51,696 nt of DNA from Prevotella amnii DSM 23384 = JCM 14753 (GTDB lineage: Bacteria > Bacteroidota > Bacteroidia > Bacteroidales > Bacteroidaceae). Numbering within the stretch: position 1 is the first letter of the stretch; each line of letters opens with the position of its first letter. The notes under the pieces were generated by a model. The model saw only the letters and a program-made list of their open reading frames with translations. It was not told the DNA's origin and did not search any database. Position numbers and translations under genes: made by a program. The stretch spans positions 1 through 51,696 of the forward strand of contig NZ_KB905279.1 of the NCBI RefSeq assembly GCF_000378745.1, given 5' to 3'. This document shows, piece by piece, positions 26,657 to 35,768 of this stretch.

Positions 26657-28390
26657 ATGAATGTTTTAGAATTATCAGAGCAAGAGATTGGTCGCCGCCA
26701 AAGCTTGCAAGAATTACGCGATATGGGTATAAATCCTTATCCTGCTGCTGAATATCCCACTAATGCATATTCTATAGATATAAAAGAGCAATTTTCAGAA
26801 GGAGAACAACGCGAGGTTGTTATTGCAGGTCGTATGATGGGGCGTAGAATAATGGGCAAAGCTTCTTTCATAGAGCTTCAAGATAGTAAAGGTAGAATTC
26901 AAGTATATATTACCCGCGACGATCTTTGTCCTGGTGAGGATAAAGAACTATACAACAAGGTTTTTAAAAAGTTACTTGATATTGGTGATTTTATTGGAAT
27001 TAAAGGTTTTGTTTTTAAGACTCAGATGGGCGAAATATCAGTGCATGCTCGTGAACTCAGCCTACTTTCTAAAAGCTTGAAACCTTTACCTATTGTAAAA
27101 TATAAAGATGGCGAAGCATATGATAAATTTGACGATCCTGAACAACGTTACCGCCAACGCTATGTAGACTTAGTTGTTAACGATAATGTCAAAGATACTT
27201 TTCTCAAACGTGCAACTGTTTTACGCACAATGCGCCAATTTTTTGATAATGCAGGTTATACTGAAGTAGAAACGCCTACATTACAAACTATTGCAGGTGG
27301 GGCGAGTGCACGCCCTTTCATAACTCATTTTAATGCTCTTAATACCGATATGTATATGCGTATTGCTACTGAACTATACTTAAAACGATTAATAGTTGGT
27401 GGATTTGAAGGAGTATATGAAATAGGAAAAAACTTTCGTAATGAAGGTATGGATCGTTTCCATAATCCAGAGTTTACTTGTATGGAACTATATGTTCAAT
27501 ACAAGGACTATAATTGGATGATGACATTTACAGAACAACTATTAGAAAAAATTTGTATAGCCGTAAACGGTAAGCCTGAAGTACAAATAGGCAATAAGAT
27601 AATAAATTTTAAAGCTCCATTTAAACGTTTACCTATACTAGATGCCATCAAAGAAAAGACAGGCTTTGACCTTTATGGTAAAAATGAAGATGAAATCCGC
27701 CACATTGCTGTTAGCAAACTAGGTTTGGAAGATATTGATGAGAGCTTTGGTAAAGGTAAGCTGATAGATGAAATATTCGGTGAGTTCTGCGAAGGAACTT
27801 ATACACAACCTACTTTTATTACTGATTATCCTGTAGAAATGTCTCCTTTAACTAAGATGCATCGCTCAAAACCTGGTCTCACAGAACGTTTTGAACTAAT
27901 GGTAAATGGGAAAGAGCTTGCAAATGCCTATTCAGAGCTAAATGATCCTATCGATCAAGAAGAACGCTTCATAGAACAAATGAAATTAGCAGATAAAGGA
28001 GATGATGAAGCTATGATTATAGATCAAGATTTCTTGCGTGCTCTACAATATGGAATGCCGCCTACATCAGGAATAGGTATTGGAATAGATCGTCTTGTAA
28101 TGTTAATGACTGGCAAGGAATATATACAAGAAGTATTACTCTTCCCACAAATGAAACCAGAAGCAAAAATTCCACAAAATAGTATAAAGGAATGGGGAAA
28201 TATTGGCGTTAGCGAAAATTGGGTATATGTACTTCGCAAAGCAGGTTTCAATCTTATTTCTGATATAAAAAATGAAAACGCACAAGGTTTACAACAAAAA
28301 ATTGGCGAGATAAATAAAAAATATAAACTTGGGTATGAAAAACCCTCAATACCCATTATACAACAATGGATAGATAAAGCAAAACAATAA
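26657..28390 (+). CDS. lysS: Lysyl-tRNA synthetase, class II
   Basis: This 577-residue enzyme charges tRNA-Lys. The N-terminal OB-fold anticodon domain spans about residues 55-150. Class II motif 2 is seen as NFRNEGMDRFHNPEF near 256, and motif 3 as GIGIGIDRLVML near 476. The last about 75 residues (QNSIKEWGNIGVSENWVYVL onward) extend beyond the bacterial core of about 500 and form a helical tail that I know from other Bacteroidetes LysS proteins. It leads a run with gpsA (10-bp gap) and pgi. Confidence 0.97.
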   Translation: MNVLELSEQEIGRRQSLQELRDMGINPYPAAEYPTNAYSIDIKEQFSEGEQREVVIAGRMMGRRIMGKASFIELQDSKGRIQVYITRDDLCPGEDKELYNKVFKKLLDIGDFIGIKGFVFKTQMGEISVHARELSLLSKSLKPLPIVKYKDGEAYDKFDDPEQRYRQRYVDLVVNDNVKDTFLKRATVLRTMRQFFDNAGYTEVETPTLQTIAGGASARPFITHFNALNTDMYMRIATELYLKRLIVGGFEGVYEIGKNFRNEGMDRFHNPEFTCMELYVQYKDYNWMMTFTEQLLEKICIAVNGKPEVQIGNKIINFKAPFKRLPILDAIKEKTGFDLYGKNEDEIRHIAVSKLGLEDIDESFGKGKLIDEIFGEFCEGTYTQPTFITDYPVEMSPLTKMHRSKPGLTERFELMVNGKELANAYSELNDPIDQEERFIEQMKLADKGDDEAMIIDQDFLRALQYGMPPTSGIGIGIDRLVMLMTGKEYIQEVLLFPQMKPEAKIPQNSIKEWGNIGVSENWVYVLRKAGFNLISDIKNENAQGLQQKIGEINKKYKLGYEKPSIPIIQQWIDKAKQ

Positions 28391-28400
28391 TATAAAAAAT

Positions 28401-29456
28401 ATGTCTTTCTTTTCAAAGCTATTCAGACGACGTTGGCAGCTACCATTCTATAGAAAAATAAATGGCAGCATAGGTAATGTTGCTATTATAGGAAGTGGTA
28501 GCTGGGCAACTGCTATTGCTAAAATAGTTATAGAACACACTCATTACATAGGTTGGTATATGCGTAGCCAAGAAAAGATATCAAACTTTAAACTATACGG
28601 ACATAATCCTGGATATCTTACAAGCACACACTTTAATATAGATGAAATAGATTTCTATACAGATATTAACAAAATTATTAATGATTTTGATACTCTCATT
28701 TTTGTAATACCTTCACCTTATCTAAAAGATCTGCTCGATAAGATTACCATCAACATAAAAGACAAAAATATAATTACTGCAATTAAAGGATTGGTACCAG
28801 GTGAAAATCTTACTTGCTCTGAATATATACATCAAAAATTCAAGGTACCTTATGAACAGTTAGCAATTATAGGTGGTCCTTCTCACTCGGAAGAGGTTGC
28901 CATGGAGCGATTAACATATCTTACAGTGGGCTGTTCTAATGAGCAAAAGGCTGAAAATATCTGTAAGATATTACGTTCTAATTATATTAAAGCAAAAACC
29001 TCTAATGATGTCTTAGGTATAGAATATGCTTCCGTACTAAAAAATGTATACGCTATAGCAGCAGGTATCTGTGATGGGTTAAAATATGGTGACAATTTCC
29101 AAGCCGTACTTTTATCTAATGCCATAGCAGAAATGGAACTATTTCTCACCACAATAGCACCTATAAACAGAACTATCTCTGATAGTGTTTATATGGGTGA
29201 TCAATTAGTAACAGGATATAGTAATTTTTCACGTAATCGCACCTTTGGCACTATGATTGGACGAGGTTATAGCATTAAATCGGCACAAATAGAGATGCAA
29301 ATGATAGCCGAAGGATATTATGGCACAAAATGCATGTATGAGAAAAACAAAGATATACAGGCTAAAATGCCTATACTAAGTTCTATATATAACATTTTAT
29401 ACAAAAAAGCTGAAGTTAAACAAGAAATAATTTTATTAACAGACTCATTTAGATAA
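28401..29456 (+). CDS. gpsA: Glycerol-3-phosphate dehydrogenase [NAD(P)+]
   Basis: This 351-residue enzyme reduces dihydroxyacetone phosphate to sn-glycerol 3-phosphate for phospholipid synthesis. The Rossmann motif is VAIIGSGSWATAIAKIV at about 27-43, after an N-terminal extension of about 25 residues that is longer than usual but contains no internal Met. The family segments AIKGLVPGENL and IGGPSHSEEVA follow, and the catalytic Lys is in YASVLKNVYAIAAGICDGL near 214. It sits between lysS and pgi with gaps of 10 and 3 bp, an arrangement I know from other Bacteroidales. Confidence 0.96.
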   Translation: MSFFSKLFRRRWQLPFYRKINGSIGNVAIIGSGSWATAIAKIVIEHTHYIGWYMRSQEKISNFKLYGHNPGYLTSTHFNIDEIDFYTDINKIINDFDTLIFVIPSPYLKDLLDKITINIKDKNIITAIKGLVPGENLTCSEYIHQKFKVPYEQLAIIGGPSHSEEVAMERLTYLTVGCSNEQKAENICKILRSNYIKAKTSNDVLGIEYASVLKNVYAIAAGICDGLKYGDNFQAVLLSNAIAEMELFLTTIAPINRTISDSVYMGDQLVTGYSNFSRNRTFGTMIGRGYSIKSAQIEMQMIAEGYYGTKCMYEKNKDIQAKMPILSSIYNILYKKAEVKQEIILLTDSFR

Positions 29457-29459
29457 AAA

Positions 29460-30818
29460 ATGGAAAGTATTAAATTAGACATTACGAAAGCTACCCAGTT
29501 TCTTAATCCTGGGACAATAGAAGCATATGCTCCACAAGTAGCTGCTGCACAAGTAGCTTTAGAAAAAGGAACGTGCGCAGGTAACGACTTTTTAGGTTGG
29601 TTACACCTACCTTCAAGTATAACTAAGGCTTTTCTAACTGAAATAGAAAATGTAGCTGATACTTTACGCAAAAAATGCGAAGTAATAGTAGTGGCTGGCA
29701 TCGGAGGTTCTTATCTTGGTGCTCGTGCTGTAATAGAGGGATTAAATAACAGCTTTGCATGGCTGATAAAAGACAAGAAAAATCCTACTATTCTTTTTGC
29801 AGGTAACAACATAGGTGAAGACTATTTATTTGAGCTAACTACTTACCTAAAGGATAAAAAATTTGGCGTTATAAATATTTCTAAATCTGGTACCACTACA
29901 GAGACAGCTCTGGCTTTTCGCTTATTAAAGAAACAGTGTGAAGATCAATTTGGAAAAGAATTTTCAAAAGACGTTATTGTAGCTATTACTGATAAAAAGA
30001 AAGGTGCAGCTCGTATTACAGCTACACAAGAGGGTTACAAATCATTTGTAATACCAGATAATGTTGGAGGTAGATTTTCCGTTCTAACACCAGTGGGACT
30101 TTTACCAATTGCCGTTGCAGGATTTGATATTAAAGCTTTGGTAGAAGGGGCTAAAGATATGGAAAAGGAAACTGGCACAGATGTACCTTTTGCTAATAAT
30201 ATAGCTGCACGTTATGCTGCTGTAAGACAAGGATTATATGCACAAGCAGGTAAAAAGATAGAAATTGTAGCTAATTTTCAGCCTAAACTACACTATTTTG
30301 CAGAATGGTGGAAACAACTTTATGGAGAAAGTGAAGGTAAAGATCATAAAGGCATTTTCCCTACTGCTTGTGATTTTACAACAGACCTACACTCTATGGG
30401 TCAATGGATTCAGGAGGGTGAACGGTCTATTTTTGAAACTATAATATCAGTAGAACAGCCAAACTCTACCCTACTCTTTCCACATGATAATGAAAACCTA
30501 GATGGATTAAATTTCTTAGAAGGTAAACGGGTAGATGAAGTAAATAAAATGGCAGAACTTGGAACCAGACTTGCACATGTAGACGGTGGCGTACCTAATA
30601 TACGCGTAAGTGTTCCCACACTTAATGAATACTATCTTGGACAACTAATATATTTCTTTGAAAAAGCATGTGGCATTAGTGGCTTAATCATGGATATTAA
30701 CCCATTTAATCAACCAGGTGTAGAAGCTTATAAAAAGAATATGTTTGCTTTACTCAATAAACCAGGATATGAGGCAGAAAGCAAAGCTATACAAGAAAGA
30801 TTGACTTCTGATAAATAA
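29460..30818 (+). CDS. pgi: Glucose-6-phosphate isomerase
   Basis: This 452-residue enzyme interconverts glucose 6-phosphate and fructose 6-phosphate. The length fits the short form of Firmicutes and Bacteroidetes rather than the ~550-residue E. coli form. Sugar-isomerase motifs include [16 protein letters not shown] (about 80-95), [15 protein letters not shown] (about 140-154), [18 protein letters not shown] (about 199-216) and the catalytic Glu in [15 protein letters not shown]. It starts 3 bp after gpsA, so translational coupling is likely, and ends at a strong terminator. Confidence 0.97.
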   Translation: MESIKLDITKATQFLNPGTIEAYAPQVAAAQVALEKGTCAGNDFLGWLHLPSSITKAFLTEIENVADTLRKKCEVIVVAGIGGSYLGARAVIEGLNNSFAWLIKDKKNPTILFAGNNIGEDYLFELTTYLKDKKFGVINISKSGTTTETALAFRLLKKQCEDQFGKEFSKDVIVAITDKKKGAARITATQEGYKSFVIPDNVGGRFSVLTPVGLLPIAVAGFDIKALVEGAKDMEKETGTDVPFANNIAARYAAVRQGLYAQAGKKIEIVANFQPKLHYFAEWWKQLYGESEGKDHKGIFPTACDFTTDLHSMGQWIQEGERSIFETIISVEQPNSTLLFPHDNENLDGLNFLEGKRVDEVNKMAELGTRLAHVDGGVPNIRVSVPTLNEYYLGQLIYFFEKACGISGLIMDINPFNQPGVEAYKKNMFALLNKPGYEAESKAIQERLTSDK

Positions 30819-30828
30819 TTATTCCTTT

Positions 30829-30872
30829 TTCCCAGTCAAGTTAATAATATCTTGACTGGGAATATATTTTTA
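30829..30872 (+). terminator. Terminator after pgi
   Basis: A perfect 12-bp stem TTCCCAGTCAAG/CTTGACTGGGAA with a 10-nt loop precedes TATATTTTTA, 10 bp beyond the pgi stop. It ends the lysS-gpsA-pgi transcript. Confidence 0.85.
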
Positions 30873-30881
30873 TAAAACACT

Positions 30882-31547
30882 ATGCAGAATAGCCTGTATA
30901 AAGTAGTACTCTTTGATATGGACGGAGTACTATATAATTCTATGCCCAACCATGCTATAGCATGGCAAAAGGCTATGAATGAGTTTGGCATTCATTTCAC
31001 TGTGGCAGATGCCTATGCCACTGAAGGAGCACGTGGAGTAGATACCATTCGTTCATACGTAAAAGCACAACAAGGCAAAACAATATCCGAAATAGAAGCA
31101 CAAAAAATATATGATGTAAAGACGCACTATTTCCACGAAATGAAGGAAGCTCCCATTTTTGATGGTGTAATCGACTTAATGGAAAAAATATGCAAAAGTG
31201 GATTAAAAATAGGTATTGTTACAGGTAGTGCTCAATTACCTTTAATAGAGAGATTAAAAAAAGATTTTGGAAGATTTATTACAAATAACAATATAACAAC
31301 TGCTTATGATGTAAAACGAGGCAAACCTAATCCTGATCCTTACTTGATGGGCTTGCAAAAAGCAGGTGAAATTTTACCACATGAGGGTATAGTAATAGAA
31401 AATGCGCCACTTGGCATTCGCGCTGGAGTTGCTGCCGGATGTTATACGGTAGCTATTAATAGCGGTCCTCTACCTGACAAACTATTACTAAAAGAAAAAC
31501 CTAATGTTCTTTATAAAACTATTAGAGAATTTGCCAATAAATGGTGA
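30882..31547 (+). CDS. HAD-superfamily phosphatase/phosphomutase
   Basis: This 221-residue protein is a HAD hydrolase of the beta-phosphoglucomutase/phosphatase-like subgroup. Motif I is FDMDGVLYNSMPNH, with the nucleophile Asp12 and Asp14. A helical cap domain follows. Motif II is IVTGSAQ, motif III is the Lys in KRGKPNPDPYL, and motif IV is VIENAPLGIRAGVAAGC. The substrate is probably a small sugar phosphate, but this cannot be told from sequence. It lies between two terminators and is probably monocistronic; an imperfect box TATTTTTA precedes it. Confidence 0.88.
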   Translation: MQNSLYKVVLFDMDGVLYNSMPNHAIAWQKAMNEFGIHFTVADAYATEGARGVDTIRSYVKAQQGKTISEIEAQKIYDVKTHYFHEMKEAPIFDGVIDLMEKICKSGLKIGIVTGSAQLPLIERLKKDFGRFITNNNITTAYDVKRGKPNPDPYLMGLQKAGEILPHEGIVIENAPLGIRAGVAAGCYTVAINSGPLPDKLLLKEKPNVLYKTIREFANKW

Positions 31548-31549
31548 AT

Positions 31550-31609
31550 AAAAAATCCCTTCTTGCTCTTACATAAAAAGGAAAATAGAGCAGAAGGGAT
31601 TTTTTTTAT
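31550..31609. terminator. Bidirectional terminator between the HAD gene and pepD
   Basis: AATCCCTTCTTGCTCT pairs with AGAGCAGAAGGGATT (one bulge). It is flanked by A-runs on the left and eight T on the right, so it can end both the rightward HAD gene and the leftward pepD operon. Confidence 0.88.
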
Positions 31610-31615
31610 ATCAAT

Positions 31616-33076
31616 TTATCTGTTTTTCACAGGAATTTCTTCTAAAGACTTAACAAGAAGTTTCCAGAAAGGCTCACAAGAAGATATTTCTGCCCTTTCT
31701 GTAGATGTATGAGGACTACGGATAGTAGGACCAAAACTTACAACATCCATATTAGGATACTTACCTAAAATAATAGAGCATTCTAAGCCTGCATGATCTA
31801 CCTGTACAATGGCATCTTCACCATTCTGATCCTTATAAATCTTTTTTAATAGATTAAGAATTTCACTATTAGGGTTAGGATCCCAACCACCATAACTACC
31901 ACTTGCTACACTCTTCATACCTGCCATATCAAAGCAAGATATAATACGATTGACTAATACCTCTTTCATGTCTTCACGACTTGAACGAACAAGAATCTTG
32001 AAGCTTGCCTTGTTAGAAGTAATATTGATAATAGCAAGATTAGAAGATGTTTCAACTACATCAGGATAAGCAGGAATAAAACGAAGAACGCCATCATGGC
32101 AAGCTGTTATAGAATTAATTAAGTTATCCTGAATTTCTACAGGAACAAGAGTCTTAGGAATATCAACTGATTCACATAAGAACTCAACGTTTTTCTCTAT
32201 CAACTTAAACTCATCTGCTACTAACTCTTGCTGCTTGGCTACCATATTCTCTAAAGACTTTACATTAGCCTTAGGCAAGGCAAGCACAACCTCAGCTTTA
32301 AAAGGAATAGCATTACGCATGTTTCCACCATCCCAAGAGACTAAACGAGCTCCCAGCTCTGATATTGCTTTACGTACTAAGCGAGCCATTTCCTTATTTG
32401 CATTGGCACGACCTTCATTTATTTCCAAACCAGAATGACCACCTCTTAGCCCCTTTAAAGTAATCTTAACTGCAGCATCATAAGTATTTTCTACTTCCTT
32501 ATACTCTAAAGAAGTGTCAATATCAACACCACCAGCTGACCCAATAACAAACTTGCCCCATGTTTCTGAATCAAGATTCATCAATATATCACCTGTCAAA
32601 ACATCAGTAGGAAGATCGTTTGCTCCATACATTCCTGTTTCTTCATCATTGGTAAGAACAGCCTCAAGAGGACCATGTTTTAAGTCTTTCGACTCCATTA
32701 TAGACATAATAGCAGCTACACCAAGCCCATCATCTGCACCTAGTGTGGTATCTGTACCATAAACCCATCCATCTATAATACGAGTTTGGATAGGGTCTGT
32801 TTCAAAGTTATGACTACTGCTTGGAGCTTTCTGCGGCACCATATCTATATGTGCTTGCAAAACTACTGTCTTTCTATTCTCATAACCAGGAGTAGCTGGT
32901 TTTCTAAAAATAACATTATTTGCAGTGTCTACAAAAGCCTCTATGCCTATCTGCTTGCCAAAGTCTACTAAAAACTTACGCACCTTCTCTGTATGTCCTG
33001 ATGGACGAGGTACTTTTGTTAACTCATCAAAGTTTCTCCATAGCCCTTCAGGCTTTAATTTTCTAATTTCACTCAT
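31616..33076 (-). CDS. pepD: Cytosolic aminoacyl-histidine dipeptidase (PepD)
   Basis: This 486-residue protein is an M20-family metallopeptidase of the PepD (Xaa-His dipeptidase) type. Zinc-ligand motifs are LQAHIDMVPQK (about 73-83), GTDTTLGADDGLGVAAIMSI (the bridging Asp), LTNDEETGMYGAN (the catalytic Glu pair) and the late His in GPTIRSPHTSTERAE. A lid/dimerisation domain lies between. It splits dipeptides in the cytosol, an activity useful to peptide-fermenting Bacteroidales. It follows the UPF0104-type gene by 18 bp on the same strand and shares the bidirectional terminator. Confidence 0.95.
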   Translation of the reverse strand: MSEIRKLKPEGLWRNFDELTKVPRPSGHTEKVRKFLVDFGKQIGIEAFVDTANNVIFRKPATPGYENRKTVVLQAHIDMVPQKAPSSSHNFETDPIQTRIIDGWVYGTDTTLGADDGLGVAAIMSIMESKDLKHGPLEAVLTNDEETGMYGANDLPTDVLTGDILMNLDSETWGKFVIGSAGGVDIDTSLEYKEVENTYDAAVKITLKGLRGGHSGLEINEGRANANKEMARLVRKAISELGARLVSWDGGNMRNAIPFKAEVVLALPKANVKSLENMVAKQQELVADEFKLIEKNVEFLCESVDIPKTLVPVEIQDNLINSITACHDGVLRFIPAYPDVVETSSNLAIINITSNKASFKILVRSSREDMKEVLVNRIISCFDMAGMKSVASGSYGGWDPNPNSEILNLLKKIYKDQNGEDAIVQVDHAGLECSIILGKYPNMDVVSFGPTIRSPHTSTERAEISSCEPFWKLLVKSLEEIPVKNR

Positions 33077-33094
33077 TTCCTAAAATTTTAAAGG

Positions 33095-34096
33095 TTAGTT
33101 ATTTGTTAATATTGCTTTTTTTGTAAAACTAAGTGCTATCCATGCATATATTCCTAACAAAATTACCAAGAATGTTTGAATAGTATGCACTATTAACACA
33201 AAATAAAGTGCATGAATATCATTTACACCATAAAGTATCAACATCGTTTTTACAGCAAAATGCCAAGGTCCTGCCCCATTTGGTGTTGGAACAATAACTG
33301 CTATTGAGCCTACTACAAAGCTTACTATGGCACAAGTCAGACCAAGATGAGAAGTCTCTGCAAAACAAAAGAAAGTAAGATAATAATGAAAAAAATAACT
33401 TATCCAAATAGCAAAACTAAAAAAAAGAAATAATGGAACATTATTAACACCTTTCAAGGATAAAACACCTTGCCAAATACCTGAAAAGGTATTACTTATC
33501 CTATTGTTTATTGAGAACTTTTTAAAAATAATATATAATAATAAAATAGCAGCTATACCACAAATAGCTGTAACTCCCCACCCCATTGGTGTAAACATTT
33601 CTAATATATTATCAAGACGTGTACCTGTTTTTAAAAAGAAATTGGCAAATACTCTAATCTGCAAAACAAAAGCTAAAGCTGTTATTAATAATATTATTAA
33701 AGTATCTACAGCACGCTCAGTTACCACAGTTCCTAATGCCTTAGGAAAATTTATTCTATCATATCTATGCAAAATTCCACAACGAGCAAACTCTCCAATA
33801 CGGGGAATTAACAAACTAACAGCATAAGAAATAAATATAGAATTAATACTAACTGATATACGAGGCCGTTCATTTACAGGTTCTAAAACTTGCTTCCAGC
33901 GCCACCCTCGAAATACTTGAGCCATTATTCCAAATGGTAGAGAAAGAAGCATCCAGACCCAATCCATTTCATAAAGCAATATCTTTCGGATATTAGAAAA
34001 GTCAAAATCTCGATACATCCAATAAAGAATAGCACCTCCCAAAATAAGTGGGAATACTATCTTTACTATATTATTAACTATCTTACTTATCACCAT
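33095..34096 (-). CDS. UPF0104 / lysylphosphatidylglycerol-synthase-type membrane protein
   Basis: The product has 333 residues from ATG 34096 and about eight membrane helices. It resembles the UPF0104/AglD family, related to the flippase half of MprF. The segments GIMAQVFRGWRWKQVL and SYAVSLLIPRIGEFARCGIL are family-like, and GSIAVIVPTPNGAGPWHFA is the late conserved PTPxGxGxxE-like motif with an unusual His at the last position. It probably moves or handles a lipid at the inner membrane. A further in-frame ATG exists at 34159, but a full consensus promoter (34105-34135) lies inside that extension, so I place the start at 34096, giving a nearly leaderless mRNA. pepD follows. Confidence 0.82.
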   Translation of the reverse strand: MVISKIVNNIVKIVFPLILGGAILYWMYRDFDFSNIRKILLYEMDWVWMLLSLPFGIMAQVFRGWRWKQVLEPVNERPRISVSINSIFISYAVSLLIPRIGEFARCGILHRYDRINFPKALGTVVTERAVDTLIILLITALAFVLQIRVFANFFLKTGTRLDNILEMFTPMGWGVTAICGIAAILLLYIIFKKFSINNRISNTFSGIWQGVLSLKGVNNVPLFLFFSFAIWISYFFHYYLTFFCFAETSHLGLTCAIVSFVVGSIAVIVPTPNGAGPWHFAVKTMLILYGVNDIHALYFVLIVHTIQTFLVILLGIYAWIALSFTKKAILTNN

Positions 34097-34104
34097 TATA
34101 AGAG

Positions 34105-34153
34105 CAAAGATAGATAAAATGCATTTAAAAACAAAAGAAAATAAGTATCTTTG
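34105..34153. promoter_or_regulatory. Interlocked divergent promoters for the UPF0104-type gene and rsmA
   Basis: Minus strand: TTTG (plus 34132-34135), a 19-bp spacer and TATCTTTG (plus 34105-34112), a full consensus match just 8 bp from the UPF0104-type ATG. Plus strand: TTTA (34124-34127) and TATCTTTG at 34146-34153, 20 bp before rsmA. The two promoters overlap, so polymerase binding at one may exclude the other. Confidence 0.7.
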
Positions 34154-34173
34154 TAGCATAATAAAGAAAATTT

Positions 34174-34977
34174 ATGAAATTAGTTAAACCAAAAAAGAAT
34201 CTCGGACAGCACTTTTTAACCGACCTCAGCATTGCTAAGCGCATAGCCGATACGGTAGATTCTTATCCCAATATTCCTATTTTAGAGATAGGACCAGGTA
34301 TGGGAGTACTTACCCAATATCTTGTTGAAAAGCATAGAGAAATAAAAGTAGTAGAAATAGATGCCGAGAGTGTAAAATATCTTAATGACAGATTCCCTAA
34401 TTTACGAGAAAACATCATAGGAAAAGATTTCCTTAAAATGGATTTAAGGAATATATTCTATGGTAAACAATTTGTACTAACAGGCAACTACCCATATGAT
34501 ATTTCTTCACAAATTTTCTTTAAAATGCTCGATTATAAAGATCTTATTCCATGCTGCACAGGTATGATACAACGTGAAGTTGCTATTCGTATGACAGCAA
34601 AGCCATGTAATAAAACTTATGGCATTCTTTCGATATTAATACAAGCATGGTATGATGTGGAATATCTTTTCACGGTAGACGAGACTGTTTTTAATCCTCC
34701 TCCCAAAGTAAAAAGTGCTGTTATTCGTATGACACGCAATAAAGTTACCTCTTTAGGCTGCGATGAAAACCTATTTAAAAGATTGGTAAAAACAGTGTTT
34801 AATCAAAGACGAAAAATGCTTCGAGTTAGTCTTAAACAAATTATCAAAAGCGGCTCTACCTCAGAAGATTTCTTTAAACAAGACATAATGACAAAGCGAC
34901 CGGAACAATTAAGCATAAAACAATTTATAGAGCTTACAAATATGGTAAGTGAAGAATTAGCCTCAAGAGCTGAATAA
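34174..34977 (+). CDS. rsmA: 16S rRNA dimethyladenosine transferase (RsmA/KsgA)
   Basis: This 267-residue enzyme dimethylates A1518 and A1519 of 16S rRNA late in small-subunit assembly. The N-terminus KPKKNLGQHFLTD is diagnostic. SAM motif I is LEIGPGMGVLT (about 37-47), and the catalytic motif IV is NYPYDIS (usually NLPY; the Tyr at the second position is an accepted variant). The C-terminal helical domain includes FNPPPKVKSAVIRM and FNQRRKMLR. It has a promoter of its own 20 bp upstream, divergent from the UPF0104-type gene. Confidence 0.97.
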   Translation: MKLVKPKKNLGQHFLTDLSIAKRIADTVDSYPNIPILEIGPGMGVLTQYLVEKHREIKVVEIDAESVKYLNDRFPNLRENIIGKDFLKMDLRNIFYGKQFVLTGNYPYDISSQIFFKMLDYKDLIPCCTGMIQREVAIRMTAKPCNKTYGILSILIQAWYDVEYLFTVDETVFNPPPKVKSAVIRMTRNKVTSLGCDENLFKRLVKTVFNQRRKMLRVSLKQIIKSGSTSEDFFKQDIMTKRPEQLSIKQFIELTNMVSEELASRAE

Positions 34978-35054
34978 AGAATTATTATCTTCAACACTTT
35001 ATTATGATTATAAAAGATAGCAACATAGAAAAATAAAAAGTAACACTTAAAAAA

Positions 35055-35097
35055 CAGAATGTTTTCTTGTGAAATTCTGAATTAATATATATTTTTG
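35055..35097 (+). promoter_or_regulatory. frr promoter overlapped by an inverted repeat
   Basis: TTG (35067-35069), a 20-bp spacer and TATTTTTG (35090-35097) fit the consensus. The perfect 6-bp inverted repeat CAGAAT-N13-ATTCTG (35055-35079) is centred on the -33 element, where a repressor would act. The arms are short, so this may be chance. Confidence 0.6.
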
Positions 35098-35128
35098 TAC
35101 AAAGATAAATTAAATACAACAATAGAAT

Positions 35129-35689
35129 ATGATAGACGTAAAAGAGACTTTAAAAGAAGCAAAAGAGCGTATGAACATGGCAGTAATGTATCTTGACGAA
35201 GAGTTACAACGTATCCGTGCAGGTCGTGCTAATGTCGCTATACTTGACAGCGTACGCGTTAGCTCTTATGGGCAAATGGTTTCTTTAAACCAAGTAGCCA
35301 CTGTAATGGTACCAGATGCACGTACTATAGCTATTAAGCCATGGGACAGAAAAGCTATTAAAGATATTGAAAAGGCCATAATGGATTCTGATGTTGGTAT
35401 AACTCCAGAGAATAATGGTGAGATGATACGTTTAAATTTGCCCCAACCTACAGAAGAACGTCGCCGTGAGCTTGTTAAACAGTGTAACAAAATAGGTGAA
35501 AAAACAAAGATCCAAATTCGTAATGTGCGCACTGATATAAAAGAGATTTTAAAGAAAGCTATTAAAGAAGGATTATCTGAAGACTTAGAAAAAGATGCTG
35601 AATCTGATTTACAGAAAGTGCATGATAAATACATAAAACAAGTAGAAGACCTACTTGCTGCTAAGGAAAAAGAGGTAATGACTGTATAA
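35129..35689 (+). CDS. frr: Ribosome recycling factor
   Basis: This 186-residue protein has standard RRF length. Domain I forms a three-helix bundle (ELQRIRAGRANVAILD near the start, KKAIKEGLSEDLEKDAESDL at the end). Domain II is the small beta domain in the middle (VSSYGQMVSLNQVATVMVPD). With EF-G it splits post-termination ribosomes. It has its own promoter, and a terminator follows, so it is monocistronic, unlike the usual pyrH-frr pair. Confidence 0.97.
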   Translation: MIDVKETLKEAKERMNMAVMYLDEELQRIRAGRANVAILDSVRVSSYGQMVSLNQVATVMVPDARTIAIKPWDRKAIKDIEKAIMDSDVGITPENNGEMIRLNLPQPTEERRRELVKQCNKIGEKTKIQIRNVRTDIKEILKKAIKEGLSEDLEKDAESDLQKVHDKYIKQVEDLLAAKEKEVMTV

Positions 35690-35697
35690 AACAACAA

Positions 35698-35744
35698 ATA
35701 CCCCTTTAAGATTATGTATAAAAGATAATAACTTAAAGGGGTAT
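35698..35744 (+). terminator. frr terminator
   Basis: A perfect 13-bp stem ATACCCCTTTAAG/CTTAAAGGGGTAT encloses about 21 nt and lies 8 bp past the frr stop. A long T-run is lacking (ATTATATATT follows), so termination efficiency is uncertain. Confidence 0.7.
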
Positions 35745-35768
35745 ATTATATATTATAACATCAAGTGA

